A stretch of 64,000 nt of DNA, taken from Spirodela intermedia. Lineage: Eukaryota > Streptophyta > Magnoliopsida > Alismatales > Araceae. The stretch is taken from positions 3,685,037 to 3,749,036 of the forward strand of contig LR746274.1 of assembly GCA_902729315.2 (NCBI GenBank), read 5' to 3'. This document shows positions 1 to 12,260 of this stretch, piece by piece. The notes under the pieces were generated by a model. That model did no database searches, was not told where the DNA came from, and saw nothing but the letters and a program-made list of their open reading frames with translations. The translations under genes were made by a program, and so were the position numbers. The stretch's first letter is position 1; every line of letters begins with the position of its first letter.

Positions 1-541
1 TCATGTATTGTGACCATTATAATTCCACTTTGCTGTTTATTGGACGAGTATTGACTGATATTTATATGCTCTACTTCATTTTTTTATTTGAACTAAGAGT
101 CTCAAGATTCCAGTTTCTTTAATCTGTTGGCTTGTTATTCCTTTTCTCTTGAAACGTCATTTTCCACTTTGATGAAACAGGCTATGCAAGTAAGTGGATG
201 CTCATCTTAGACAGACACGTTGCATGATATAAGTGCCCATGGTCGATCTTTATGGCCTTCCATAAAAAAAAACTCGTAGATATCAACTAGTAAATGGAAA
301 CATCACCCTGGACTGCTTGGTCTTCTGAATTCAATACAATGGAGCGCCCTAAACCCTGAACAGTTTATCTAACAGCCAATGTGGGTCATCATACCACTTT
401 GGAGACAAATAACTAACTGTGTTGCTTTATCAATTGGCACATGGTCTTCCCCTTTCAACGAATTTCATCTGTTCATATGTTGTGATGTACTTTAGTTTTA
501 AATTTCAAATCAATCAACTAGATTTTCTCAACGAATTTCAG

Positions 542-3500
542 GCTGCTGCTGCTGCTACTGCGAAATTTAGCGGGGTATATCCCGAAAGGGTTGGCCAACC
601 AGAGTGCCAGGTCAATGCCTCATCCTCTGCTCCTTTTCCATCATGCATCTGCTGTTGGGAATTCCATTAGTAATCAAGGGCTCATCATCCATTGAGTCGT
701 ATGATGCATATCATTGTAAATCTTGTAGTAGGAATTGAAATGCCAGATGAATTTTTATGTTTACTGTAAGATGTGGATTTACTTTATATGTCAATACAGA
801 TTCTCCCCATTAGTATTTTAGAGGTACCCTTGTTAGAAAATGCTTGTTTTGGTGTCAAATATTTTTGTTGTCTGCTTGGGTCTTGAGAAAATAGATTATT
901 TCTTGGATAACCATGATATGAGACAGCTGGCAGCCTCAATTTGTCCTGCCTAATATTTCATATTATGGTATACTGTGCCGGTGAAAGTTACAGTTGAATG
1001 CACCTCATTTGAATTTTAAAACTGAAGAGTTGAGAGAGTGCCACATTGTATTTGCCATTAGGTTTCTCAATCGCCCCAACAAAACTAATAGGGTTCACAT
1101 ATTCTGATGGAGATCCAAATCAAGATTTTAAGTATTCTTGAGCCTGGGTGTCGGATCAAGTGACATCTCAGATTATATAGCCTATTGTGTTTTCTCTTCC
1201 TAGTAAGCTTTTTTGGTCAGTTTTAGTTTTTTTTTTTCTCCCTTCGCCATGTAGGAGTCATGTTTCTGCTTGGATTCATAGTGGCAGTTGGATATGAAAA
1301 CGTGTGAATCTTGAGAATTACGGAGAAGCATACATCTCCTTGATGAGATGCAGTGAATTAAGGGGGACTAAGAGCACAGACCATGAACTAAAGTCCTGAA
1401 ATTTTGCATGACATGAAGTCTTTCAGATGTTGGTGTCATTCCTCTCTAGATTATGCGCTGCTTCCTTGTCTTTCTTGGGAATGAAGAGAGGCTGTCTTCT
1501 CTTCTTCTTTCTTCCTTGTTGCTCTTGATAGTTCAGTATGGCAACGGAAACCCACAGTTTTGATGTCAGAGGCATGTAACGACGAATAGAGTCAATCTCA
1601 GGTATGTTTCTGGGGGGACTTGGAGAAGACATTGCCTTATGTTGCCCTTGTAAGTTAGGTCCTGCTGGTGGTTTGCCATGTCAGTTGCTCGAGAGATTGG
1701 TGCATCTGGTGGATAATTCCAATGGAACTGAACTCTGGAAGAAAGCCTTCTTGTTCACCTTTTCTCGATGGAATTGGGTGGTACAGACTGAACAATCACC
1801 GGAACCTGGACTGTACGCTGAATCACTGGCCATATGCTTGCCAAAACTCATGTGTGACTGAGGTATGCTATTTTTAGCCACTCTGAGATCAGCCAGGCTG
1901 CTGCTACTGTCCCCTGCTACTGGCCATATGCATCGTCAACCAGGCTAATTTCCTGTCTTGTATCACTGTCATGTCTATCATCTGCTGCCTCATTTCAGCA
2001 GTCATGATCCTACAATACCATAAAAACAGCACTGTCATGGACATTGACTGTACTGGTGTATTATGACACCACATATGTCTGCATATGGAAGCACTGCCAC
2101 CATTGATTTGGATCACTTCAACATACAGTTGCTTACTCCTCACCATGTCAGAAGTCCTTAATCCCTGTTCTGCCTTTACCATTGATTTGGATCACTCCAC
2201 CCCACCCCAAAAGACAAAAAAAGAAAAGAGAAAAAAAAACTAGCCTTTGCCTTTACTCTTTTAATAAGACCCAAAGCTATACACAAACGTAGGTTATTTC
2301 ACTGCCTCTCTAACATTGACCATTATAAGGCCCAAATACTACTATTTAAATCCAGAACATTCGACTATCGTTAATTGGTTTAATTTGAACCTCTTGATTG
2401 CAGACCAGTTGATTTTCGTAGTGGGTCTTCAGGCCTTCACTTGCTTTGGTTGCTTTATCTGAAAAGGGGTAAGACCAAGTTTAATTTACATTGATTGTAT
2501 ACTATGATAACTGTAGGGCAGCTATGTACATAGTGTCCTTCACAGACAGCTGTCCTACATCACTATCTAGCATAACATTGCAGGGCCAATTTTTCTAAAT
2601 CATACTGATGAAAAAAATCTTCTGGCTCTTTTCATGCAAGATTATGTAATTATGCTTGATCATTGTCTACCCGCCAGGAAACTTCAATGATCACAGCTAC
2701 AAACTTTCTGAAACTATGAAAATTTGACTTTTTTGACAGATTTTTCCAGAAATTCTAGAATCTTACTTTCGACTAGCATCATCAAGTGGTGCCATTACTA
2801 CATTTGACAACATTTCATGCGTACTTTCTTGTTTCGATGGGTTTATTCATTGTTTCTCTCCCGGATTGATAAGAAGCATTTTTCTTACCGTTTATTCAGT
2901 ACTACTTGAAGACAGGAGCTTGTAGATTCGGAGCAACATGCAAGTTTCATCATCCCAGAGACAAGGCTGGAATTTCTCAGAAAGTTCAGTTAAATATTTT
3001 CGGTTTTCCCGTTCGTCCAGTATGTTCTTCCTCTTGGTTTAATCTCTCTTCATTGGATCATTGAGATTTATTTCTCCAAATTTCACTAAGTGAACCAGCT
3101 TTTTTAACATTTATCTGTAGATAGGTTTGATAAGTGTACTTAAAAACGAACTTATAGGTCTAAAGTCTTACGACGATCTGTTTTATGATGTCTTCTTGCA
3201 GAACGAAAAAGATTGTGCATATTATTTACGAACTGGACACTGTAAATTTGGCAGTACTTGTAGATTTCATCATCCACAGCCATCTAATGCTGTGGTGCCA
3301 ATACATGGTTCTGTTTATCCTACCGTACATTCCCCAACAAGTCTAGGTCAGCAGTCTTATCCAGGAGGATTAACAAATTGGCCTTTGTCAAGGGCCTCCT
3401 TCTTACCTGGCCCAAGTTGGCAAGACCCTTCAAGTTATGCACGACTTATTCTTCCTCAAGGGGTGGTTCAAGTTCCTAGCTGGAGTGCATATCCTGTAAG

Positions 3501-5780
3501 TCTCATCCAATTCTCGTTTTCTTGAAGTTTCCTTTTTGTGTACGGTTGGCTTCTATTGCTAACTAAGTATGGAAGTCAACGCTGGCTTATTTCTTTCCAC
3601 TGCCTCTCTGCTTGACTATTTGATTGGAGAAACGAACATTTCTTCTCTCGGGAAACTTGTTATTTGGTTTTTTTCCCCCTTTCGCTGGTATCTATTATGT
3701 TTCTTATCCTCTTGCGAAGTTCCAATCACTGCTTACTGGTTCAAGTCTTAACGCGCAACAACCACTTTTACTCCACATATCAGTTTTTTCAGTGAGAAGG
3801 CTTGGATGCAAATAATATTCATAGGATCCGTTCGTTACTCGTTGAATGAGGGCAACTCATGTTCTTTGTTGTCTTTTGGAAGCTCAGTTAGCTTGTTAAT
3901 GCCATGGAGTTGTGCATGATGAGTATAGTGGGTGCTGAGCTCATATATTTTGCTTTTGATTGTGATCTTTCACTTTATAGCATTTGACATATTTTTTATT
4001 TGAGAAAAGTACAGAATTACCGATATGTCAGTACATATTTTGCTTTTGGTTGTGCTAATTTTTGGCATGTTGAACATGTGGGATATTCATTGAGCGGCAG
4101 CTGGGTTCTGTTGCGCTTTCTGAGGGTCAACAGCAGCCAGCCGGAGGTGGTCAATTGTATGGGACTTCGAGACAAAGTGAAGCCACTAATTCTGGAGTTC
4201 ATGGATCATTTCCTTCATATCATTCTATGGAGACGTTTGGTTCGCAGATGGAGACTGTATTTCCTGAGAGACCTGGTGAACTTGCGTGCCAGTACTACAT
4301 GAAGACTGGAGATTGCAAATTTGGTGCATTGTGCCGGTTCCATCATCCTAGAGAAAGGCTTAGTCATGTTCCTAACTGTATGTTGAGTCCATTGGGCCTT
4401 CCGTTGCGTCCAGTAAGTTAATTATTTGCGTTTAATGTTAAATCCTGCAAATGCTCGATATTTTATTTATTATTTTATTTTGGTGTACCTTTAAAATTAT
4501 TTTATAGGTGGTGATGAGAGATGTGTTCTTGCATCTTTATGTATTTTGATTATTTTTTTTTATTGGTTTAATGAATGCCTTTTAAACATCATATTTTATA
4601 TATTACACGATGAGGACAGAGGCTCAATCTAATCTGTTTGACTCTTTTCCAAGTTACTGCGTTCTTGGTGGTTGTGAGGGACTTTCATTTGGTTTTTCAG
4701 TCTAAGGAGCTATACAATCACAGTTTCTTCAAGCTTGATGAAACTTTTTCGGGAAACACACTGGCAGTTTGTACTCCCTTCTCAATCAAAATGTGGGCTT
4801 GCTCGATAATCGAGAGACATGCTTTATCCAATTTTCGTGTTGCTAGATCACCGGATTTCGTGTTGCCCATCTAATCACTCCCTTCTCATTAAGTATGATT
4901 CTAGTTACTTTGATGTGATAACTTGGACGGAAGAATCAAATCCCATGTCAATAGTGGATGGACAGTTTATGGCATTTATCATGCAGCGAACTTGTTTTTC
5001 ATTGACCTTGTTGAAACTCATGCAATATGTAGGCACAGCCATCAAAGACATTATTCACGGATGGCACAATTCATCACTGATAGAGTGAATTGTCGATTAT
5101 TCATCATTGATAGTATGTAAAAGTAAGTGTTTCATCAAGCAATTCTGTACAAGCATGTTACCACAGAATCAGCACGTGTGGTGCCCCCACTGTCAATCTG
5201 TAGATGTTTTAATATCTGAGACTTCAAACGAATCAAGGTTTCATGGATAGGCTGATGTAGACGTGCAGTACTCTATGGTTGTTACATTGAAATGCAGATT
5301 CTCTTCAGACAAAAAACATATAATAATGTTTTTTTTCTGATTTTATATGAACTAATTATGTTTCACTTCTGATTAATTTCGATGTTGCATAATCTTGCTG
5401 GCTGACTTTGAAGTGAGAGAGTTGACTTTGTTCCTTCCTTTATTGTTGGACAGGGAGAGCCTACTTGCGTCTTCTACTCTCGTTATGGTGTCTGCAAATT
5501 TGGTCCAAACTGTAAGTTCGACCATCCTATGGGAGCCTTCATGTATGGACTTTCTTCACCATCTTCAGCAGATGTACCAGATGTTCGACACCTACTGGGA
5601 TCTTCAGTGGTCTCCACGTTGCCAGAATCCTCGTCGGAGTCCCCCGGTGAAATGGGTCCAGGAAAGTCAATGCAGCTCATATTATCAGAACCCCGGCAGC
5701 TGTCTGCTGTTAGTGAGAACACCCAGGGAGAAGGATCGCATGTGGCTTCGAGTATTGGGCCAATCTCTTCTTTCGGATAG
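542..5780 (+). CDS. ZFN-type CCCH zinc-finger protein, 5'-truncated by window edge
   Basis: Five coding exons join in frame: 542-610, 2900-3019, 3202-3495, 4101-4412 and 5454-5780 (TAG), 373 codons in all. They encode four tandem C-X8-C-X5-C-X3-H fingers. The first runs from GQPECQ across the intron into [19 protein letters not shown]; the others begin [28 protein letters not shown] and [14 protein letters not shown]. Plant ZFN proteins have five such fingers in two blocks and bind RNA or DNA; this role is known from the family. The first exon here matches the segment just after family finger 1, so finger 1 and the start codon should lie left of base 1. I found no finger-like exon in 1-541. 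Introns have normal GT-AG ends, and the first is long (611-2899). The C-terminal tail is Ser/Pro-rich and ends SSFG. Family assignment is very secure; the exact paralogue is not. Confidence 0.92.
611..2899 (+). other. Long intron of the CCCH gene (2.3 kb)
   Basis: Non-coding sequence between the codons for finger 2 residues CQ and YY. The short open frames in it have no recognisable protein character. A 19-base direct repeat (accattgatttggatcact) occurs near 2099 and again near 2179. I see no other structure. Confidence 0.6.
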
Positions 5781-6800
5781 CTGTCCGAGGCTGCTGTTCT
5801 CCTGTAAATTGAGTTCCATTGCTGAAGGTGTACAGTCTACCGCGACGGGTTGACCAGCCCATTGCAAGGCAGCACTTGCCAGCAGCAGAAGAAGCTGGCA
5901 TCTGTAAATCTGCGCACAGTCCTGTGGAGAAGGAAAGTAGCAGTAAGGATGCTTTTCTCCATCTATCGTCTGATCTCCTCTCCTCCTCCACTGTATAATA
6001 TTATTTCCATTGCCCTGCCCTCTGTGTCGTCTAATAATCTTCTCTCTGATCGTCATTTCCCTGAGAACAGGGCGGCTAGTCTTCCCTGTCTTCTGTGATT
6101 CAATGCTACTTACCTTGGGAAAGCCAGGCCTTGGGCTTCTGGGCATGGCCAGTCCAATCGTACCTAGCAAGTAGGTCATAACCAAGCACCGAGGGCTAGC
6201 TAGGCTTGCTTTGGATTAACCTAAGACTAGTCCTGAGTAAGAGTTATGCCTGCGTTGCAGGGAGGAGGGCTGTGCTGTGCTAACGATGGACTTTCCAGGG
6301 AAATAGGCCATTGAGTAAAATAAAAAATAACATTAGGACTAGTATTTAATCTAATCTATTTTATTAATACAAACCGAAAAGCTTATGGGTCTTTTTTTTT
6401 TTTCTTCTCTGGAAATTCTGATTACTTCGAATGCATCATGAATAACAGTGGATAATCTCCCAGTCAAGTCAGATGAGTGTGGCCGGTGTCCGACGGAGGG
6501 CTCTTCCAGTCGCAGAAAATGGGCAGCGAGATGACTGCGGTTGTTGTTTACGACGCCATTAAGGAGCGCTACTAATTACGAGTTGCACCCAGAAATCGAG
6601 AGATCGTTCTGGGTGTACTTGTGATCGTCCTTCCTCTTCTTGTTTGTGCTTATCTTTCGCAGCTAAACTGGACTGTCTTCCAGAAACCGGACCGGTCGTC
6701 GCCGTCCGCCAGCGGCATTGACGACGGAGTCCGCTCCTCTTGAAGGCTCTCTTGTCCATAGCCGACACCGGTCCGAGACGTACCACTGTCCAAATACCAG
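5781..6800 (+). other. Spacer between CCCH gene and PR-10 gene
   Basis: The first part is the probable 3' UTR of the CCCH gene, and the rest leads into the PR-10 promoter. Open frames on both strands show no recognisable domain or coding character. An AT-rich patch lies at about 6310-6410. Confidence 0.5.
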
Positions 6801-6809
6801 CCGGAGACT

Positions 6810-6815
6810 TTGACT
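6810..6815 (+). promoter_or_regulatory. W-box (TTGACT) upstream of the PR-10 gene
   Basis: TTGACT is the core bound by WRKY transcription factors. It lies 25 bases upstream of the TATA box of a PR-10 gene, a family commonly induced by pathogens through WRKY factors. The site is seen; its use is inferred. Confidence 0.45.
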
Positions 6816-6840
6816 CTCCCATCCATCATTAGCAGCCCCC

Positions 6841-6846
6841 TATAAA
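6841..6846 (+). promoter_or_regulatory. TATA box of the PR-10 gene
   Basis: TATAAA sits 104 bases before the ATG at 6950. Transcription would then start near 6870, leaving a leader of about 80 bases that contains a (CT)n tract at 6896-6924. Confidence 0.6.
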
Positions 6847-6949
6847 CTTGGCTCCACCGCTCAGATGGCAAGCTCACACAAGTCTTCCACAGTATTCTCT
6901 CTCTCCCTCTCTCTCTCTGTCTGTGGTTCGTTCCGGTCGTGTCTTGAAG

Positions 6950-7509
6950 ATGACGGGCTTCACCGAGGAGCTGTCTTCCGCCATCGCGCCGTCCCGGCTG
7001 TTCCTCGCGGGCGCCCTCGACTCCCACAAGCTCGCGCCAATTCTGCTTTCCGAGTTCGTGTCCCACGTCGCCATCGTCGAAGGTGACGGCGGCGTCGGCA
7101 CCGTGAGGGTTACCGAGTTCACAGACGGTATTGCCTCTCGTCTCTCTCGCTCCCGTCTTCGAAAGTGATACGCTTGCTGAAGGTTTTTCCATGGCTCTTG
7201 CATGCAGCGGTGCCGTACAAGACGACGAGGGAGCGCACGGACGTGCTGGACAGGGAGAATCTGGAGTACGCGTACACGCTTCTGGAGGGAGGCCCGCTGG
7301 GGGAGAAGATCGAGAGCGCCACCTACCGCATGAAGCTGACGGCCTCTGCAGACGGCGGCGGCAGCGTGTGCAGCGTCACGATGGGGTACCACCCCAAGCC
7401 CGGCGTGGAGCTGACGGCGGAGGAGGTCAACGCCGACAAGGAGGCCTTCATCGGCGCGTTCCAGGCACTGGAGGCCTACCTCCTGGCCAACCCAAACGCC
7501 TACGCTTGA
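6950..7509 (+). CDS. PR-10 / Bet v 1-family protein
   Basis: Two exons, 6950-7127 and 7208-7509 (TGA), give 159 residues, the usual PR-10 length of about 160. The intron interrupts a codon after its first base at residue 60, the conserved Bet v 1 intron position. Residues 45-51 (GDGGVGT) are the glycine-rich loop, followed by the VPYKTTRERTDVLDRENL strand region; a C-terminal helix ends the protein. Family members are small cytosolic proteins with a hydrophobic cavity that binds cytokinins, flavonoids or other ligands, often induced by stress. The start follows a TATA box and CT-rich leader and no earlier in-frame ATG suits the family. The protein could be a PR-10 or a phytohormone-binding/NCS-like relative; ligand specificity cannot be read. 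Confidence 0.93.
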
Positions 7510-8237
7510 ATAAACAGCCACCGTTCTGCGGATGATCTCTTCCTGCTGCTTTTGACGAGGAATAAACCCACTACTACCCGGTGGGCTATGTCGCAGTTAC
7601 CCACCTGTTTTATTTTTTACGTCGCTCATATGTAAGAGAAAGTCAACGAGAGTCGAGAGGCCCAATTCCTGCTCGGGGTGACCTGATCTGTTTCTCTCTC
7701 GCCACTTTCTGTCGTAAAAAATGGGCTAGAGCCAAATTTTTATTCCTCCGGGTTCAGCCCTCGGCGTCTTTCTGCGCGCGTGCCCCGTAGAAGAATCCGA
7801 GCTTCTTCCCCATGGGATTTGATTGCACAGATTTCACCGCTTTCAGTGGAGTCCTGTCAGATCGATCAAGAAAAAAAAAAAAAAAAAAACTAGAGATTTG
7901 AAAACTTTGATCTGATTCTGCTACTTTTCAATCTTGTAAGGCGCCTGTTTGTAGGGCCCCTTCTGTGCTTCGACTGGAGCCCATTCCGCCCGGCAACCCA
8001 TCTGGATCTCTCTCCCTCACTTGTCAGAGAATGGCAGGGCGTCTGGGACTCCCCCTCTTCGTCCTTTTCCTCCAACAGTGCACACCAGACGACCGTCCAG
8101 CCGGAGCATTAACTCCAGTTCACAACATCTCCCGTCTTCTTCTCCTCTCTCCCTCACAAGGAGAGGGATAAGCAAACAGCAAAGCAAGAGCAAGACCAGA
8201 TCTTCTACATCTCAATGCGCCCCCTTTCAAACCGGGA
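7510..8237 (+). other. Spacer between PR-10 and the secreted Cys-rich gene
   Basis: Holds the PR-10 3' UTR, a poly(A) run at 7870-7889 and the promoter/leader of the next gene. No coding character was recognised. Confidence 0.5.
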
Positions 8238-8665
8238 ATGTCTCCGGGGGCTGTTCTCTCCCGCTTCCTCCTCCTCCTCCTCCTTTCCCTCTTCATGGCT
8301 TCCATCTCCCTCGGATCAAGCACTGGCCATGTAAGTCGGTTCTTCTTCCCGTCTCACGCTGAGCGCTCCGTCAATGTTCGATTTCGTAATGTGTTGGGTA
8401 TATTCCTCTGATACGACGGCATCTTCGCCAGGAGGAGATGAAGCCGGTTGCGGGGCCGCCGGGGGGATTGCTGGTCCTGAACGAGGCCCGGCGGCGGCTC
8501 GGGAGCTTCCAGGTCTGCGGGCTGTGCACTTGCTGCGGAGGTCCCCGGAATATCTGCGTGCCTTCGCCCTGCTGCTACGCCCTCAACTGCAACATACCCA
8601 ACAGGCCCTTCGGTGTTTGCGCATTGACACCAAGAACCTGTAGCTGCTTCGGATGTAGCATCTGA
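8238..8665 (+). CDS. Small secreted cysteine-rich protein (DUF7866-like)
   Basis: Two exons, 8238-8330 and 8432-8665 (TGA), give 108 residues. Exon 1 encodes a signal peptide: MSPGAVLSR followed by an unbroken hydrophobic core of leucines up to about residue 26. Exon 2 encodes EEMKPVAGPPGG, a short charged stretch, then a compact module with 12 cysteines (VCGLCTCCGG, PSPCCYALNC, TPRTCSCFGC). I recall this module as a conserved plant family of unknown function, probably DUF7866; that number is from memory. The start is chosen because this frame gives a signal peptide spliced cleanly to the Cys-rich exon, while other ATGs nearby lead into low-complexity frames. Likely secreted to the apoplast with disulfides; no function is known to me. 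Confidence 0.8.
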
Positions 8666-11600
8666 GCCTTCAGCTTTCTACCTCGAAGAGCGAAACGAGA
8701 ACCAATCTGGCTGCATCGCGCCCGATGGAGGAGGAGCACCATCATCTTCTTCTTCTTCTTCTTCTTCTTCCTCCCACTCCCTCGCCGTTTTGCTAATTTC
8801 GTGCCCACCATTGTTCGGCGATTAAAAGGCCAAGCTTGGTGGAACGGGTGATAATCCCGGCCTTGATGGCGACCAGAATTTCTGTAACTCTCCCAAGATG
8901 CGCCTCTCTCTCTCTCTCTCTCTCTTGCTGTCTCTCTGCGGCTGGTTTATCTTGGGTTAGAAACTCATCAAAGCTCGGGATTTCTTCCCTCGTCTCACTG
9001 TCCGGTTACAACCTGGTCCAACCCAGTCGTTGGCGGCGGAAGGTGAGCTGTCAGATTTGTCCCCCGCCGCCGATCGTTCTCCGAAGACCCACGTGTCCAC
9101 TGACCATCGCCTGACTGGGCGGTGGCATCCAAAGCGTACAGTCTCGGCATGGTTAGCCCTCACTCTGGTAGCAGGCTATGCATAGAATCTCGCGCGTTCT
9201 TTCCTTCAAAGAGTCAACTCTTCCACCGGGGCGGAACTCGTCTGGCCCTCCCTCCATTGCCTCACAGCCGTTCTCTTCGCCCGGATGAGATGGTTGAAAT
9301 CAACTACTTCTGCTGTGTCGTGTCGAGGGCTCGAGTTGTTCCTCGGCTTGAGACGATGAGCACTCCTGCCCGCGGCGACCCAGTCGGGGAATCGTCTTAG
9401 AGTGCAAGAAAGTTGGCGCTGATGTGGCCTACGTGGAGGGGGCTGAAAGGTAAATTTGGTATGACGAAGAAAAATCACGAAATGGGGGAGAAAAGTCAGA
9501 GGTTGCCCTTTTGCTATGTCTTTGCCCATATTCGTCAACTGTTCTTCTTCTCTCATTTCTTGTCTGAGGCCATCAACAGTGAACGTTCTTAATCTGACTT
9601 TCGTTAAGATTAATCGAGAGGTAGATATCCACAGCAAAGGGAAAGCCTTTTTAATATTAGAAATTGGAGATTTATGTCAAAAAACTGTTATACTGATGGC
9701 ATAAAAACATTTAAGCTTCATCTTTATAATTTTAAAATTTACATTAACTATATACCATTTATTGCGTAAATATATGTGCCTAACTATTGCTCCTCTCGGA
9801 TCATAAGACTGAGTTGACCATTTTACTGTAAATGTCAATTTTTTACGCTACAACCTTTGGAGATGTAGCAGAAAAGATCTGAGCCTACAGCTTTTTGCTA
9901 TCTCCCCTTCTCACAACTACTTCCGATATCCTGCTGCCCCTTCTTTTCCAGTCTTCCAGAAATACAAATCAAATAATAAGTGAATCCTTCTAGGAATCGT
10001 TCAAACTTCAAATAATCATGTAAGTTAAAGATTAGAGGAATTTTATGTAAGACGTCCTTTTAGATTGTAATGAGATAATGGGCATTAAAAAAGTACACAA
10101 GAAGAATAGAAAAGGTCATACTATAAGCATATCTAATATGTGATGCATTCTGTTGACACCAAAATTTCTAGGTACCCATTTTTGTATTGAAATCCAAATC
10201 TTCATAATTTTTGATTTTGGAATCAAAATCCAATTCAATCCAAGTTTATGATTTGGCAAATTTTGTAGTTCTTTATTGGAATCCACATTTTTTTAGTATT
10301 ATGTTATGATGAAACTAAGATGCTTAAGCTATATAACATTTCTTCTGAATATAACTAAGATGAAAACCACGCTTGCAAAGAACAATAATTCAGAAGGATT
10401 TTTAATTTTACATAAGGAATAATTTTATCTATTTTTTAAAGTGCAATAGAATGTGATAAACGTGGGTTTAATATCTCATTTCTGTTTAGCAAATGGTGAA
10501 TTAGTGTCCGTCAAGAATTGCATTGTATTAAATATTGTGCTATGTAATTTTGAATATAATGTAAATTTCTATTTCAATATATTGTTGCTATGCTATCATG
10601 TAAATTTTCATATTAAATATTAATCTTGATGTATTGTATTATTATGCAACTTAAACTTCATGCATTGATATTTACCCTACACTATTTGCAGTGACGATTC
10701 TCATATGTTGAAATATTAACCTTAGCATACTCCCTTAATCAAAATAATTTAATAATTTTATTTTTTTGTCATCATAATTTTTTGCAAATTCCAAACTTAT
10801 TAAAGGTTCTAAAAGTAAACAATGAATACTCTTATAGACGAAATTCCTTTCTATTATTTTATTATCTTCTGCCCCATAAAAATATTCTTACCACAACTAT
10901 TCTTAATTAATACCTTGATAGCAATGTAACTTATCTCTTGAATTCAGATTTTTCTAATAAAGACATGAGAAGCATGCAGATGCGTCATGCTAAAGTTCTC
11001 TTAGTCAATACTATTATGAATTTAAAATTTATAAAAATGAAACTCAAAATATACATCCTAATGAATTTATTCATGAAATTTATTGTGAATTCGGACATAT
11101 TTTGAATTTAATGCAGAAAACAATCCCAACGAGTCTTTCCAGTTTGTATTGATGGGTATCTTCATGAACCTTCAATAAAACGCGGAGTAGTACTTGGTGT
11201 CATTATTTCCTCTCCATTATTGATACATGAAGGTTCCCCACAATTGCTCGAAAAATTCTATGGAAGTGCATGAATACATTATATTAAGGGTGTATGGGAA
11301 GGAGTCAATGAACAAATACCCTTGAAAATTTCTCGTGGGATTCCTCGGAAAACGTAATTGTGAGCATATTTTGCTAGAAAGATATTTCTTCATTTCCTAA
11401 ATCTGTACTTTCTGGCGCTTTTTCCATTAAACTCCATCTCATAGATCAACATCATCGAATGCAACTTCGTTTTGTGAAACAAATCATGGCAATTCTGAGC
11501 ACACAACAGGCAAGGATTTTTGATTAATTGAAAAAAAAAGATAGTGTTAAGCAAAAAAAGAAAAAAAAAATCGAATTCTTGAGTGACTTTGAACTGCACT

Positions 11601-12260
11601 CTAACGCAGGGATGTCTGCCAGATCCAATCCAACCATGGACTAGTGAATGTTCTCCTTCTAAATTCAATCGAAAGATTTTAACCTTGTAGAAGTTCTTGT
11701 TCCTCGTAACCCCTTGATACACGACGGGTTATAGTTTAATTCTAGTGGTTGAAACTATCTACGGAAAATGGTGAACGCTGAGGTTTAGAGATGATCTTTG
11801 TCTGGGAATGATCGTCACAGTTATAATGGCGTCGACGAAGACTGTTTTAATCCCCTGGGAGCGGATGAGTGCCGACCAAGGAAGCTGCCGGAGTAATCTC
11901 CGGACACCGACCGATCTGACCGAAAAGCGACACGCCGGGAAAGTAGAAAGCAGCCGCCGTGGATCCCGGGAGAACTGTCGTTATTGCACCACCGTCTCTC
12001 TCTCTCTCGCTAGTTCTCTCTCTCTCCGTTTTCTTGCGGAGGAACCTTCCACGGACGATGCTTGCCTTCTGGAAACCGAAGAGGACCCGGGGGATCTACG
12101 GCGCAGTCTTCCCGCATGCGGGGCTCAACGTTCGGCGGCCGCCACCAGTTGCCTTGCTTGATCTTTGGAGAACAACCCATCCATGGCCACGCTGGAGATG
12201 ATGATGGGTCATTTCTTACAGAAGAGAGAAGGTTGCTGGTGAGCAGACGGAGGCGCTGCC
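8666..12260. other. 3.6-kb intergenic region, AT-rich from about 9700 to 11800
   Basis: No gene is supported. It contains (TTC)n at 8745-8771, (CT)n at 8903-8925 and (CT)n at about 11996-12029, the last probably in the leader of the gene at 12261. TGTTGACACC near 10152 resembles the start of some plant LTR retroelements, but I found no matching second LTR, primer-binding site or pol fragment. The AT-rich middle may be decayed transposon sequence. Confidence 0.4.

Noticed and set aside
1-541. CCCH finger 1 exon inside the window
   Set aside because: No Cys-X8-Cys-X5-Cys-X3-His coding stretch is present; a small GCTATGCAA segment between an AG and a GTAAG near 181 is too short to support as an exon.
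3127-3201. Open frame running into the third CCCH exon from upstream
   Set aside because: It is intron read-through; the acceptor TTCTTGCAG at 3193-3201 starts the exon in phase with the previous one.
11390-11722. 110-codon minus-strand frame in the AT-rich spacer
   Set aside because: Phe/Lys-rich low complexity from poly(A/T) runs; no similarity to a transposon protein could be recognised.
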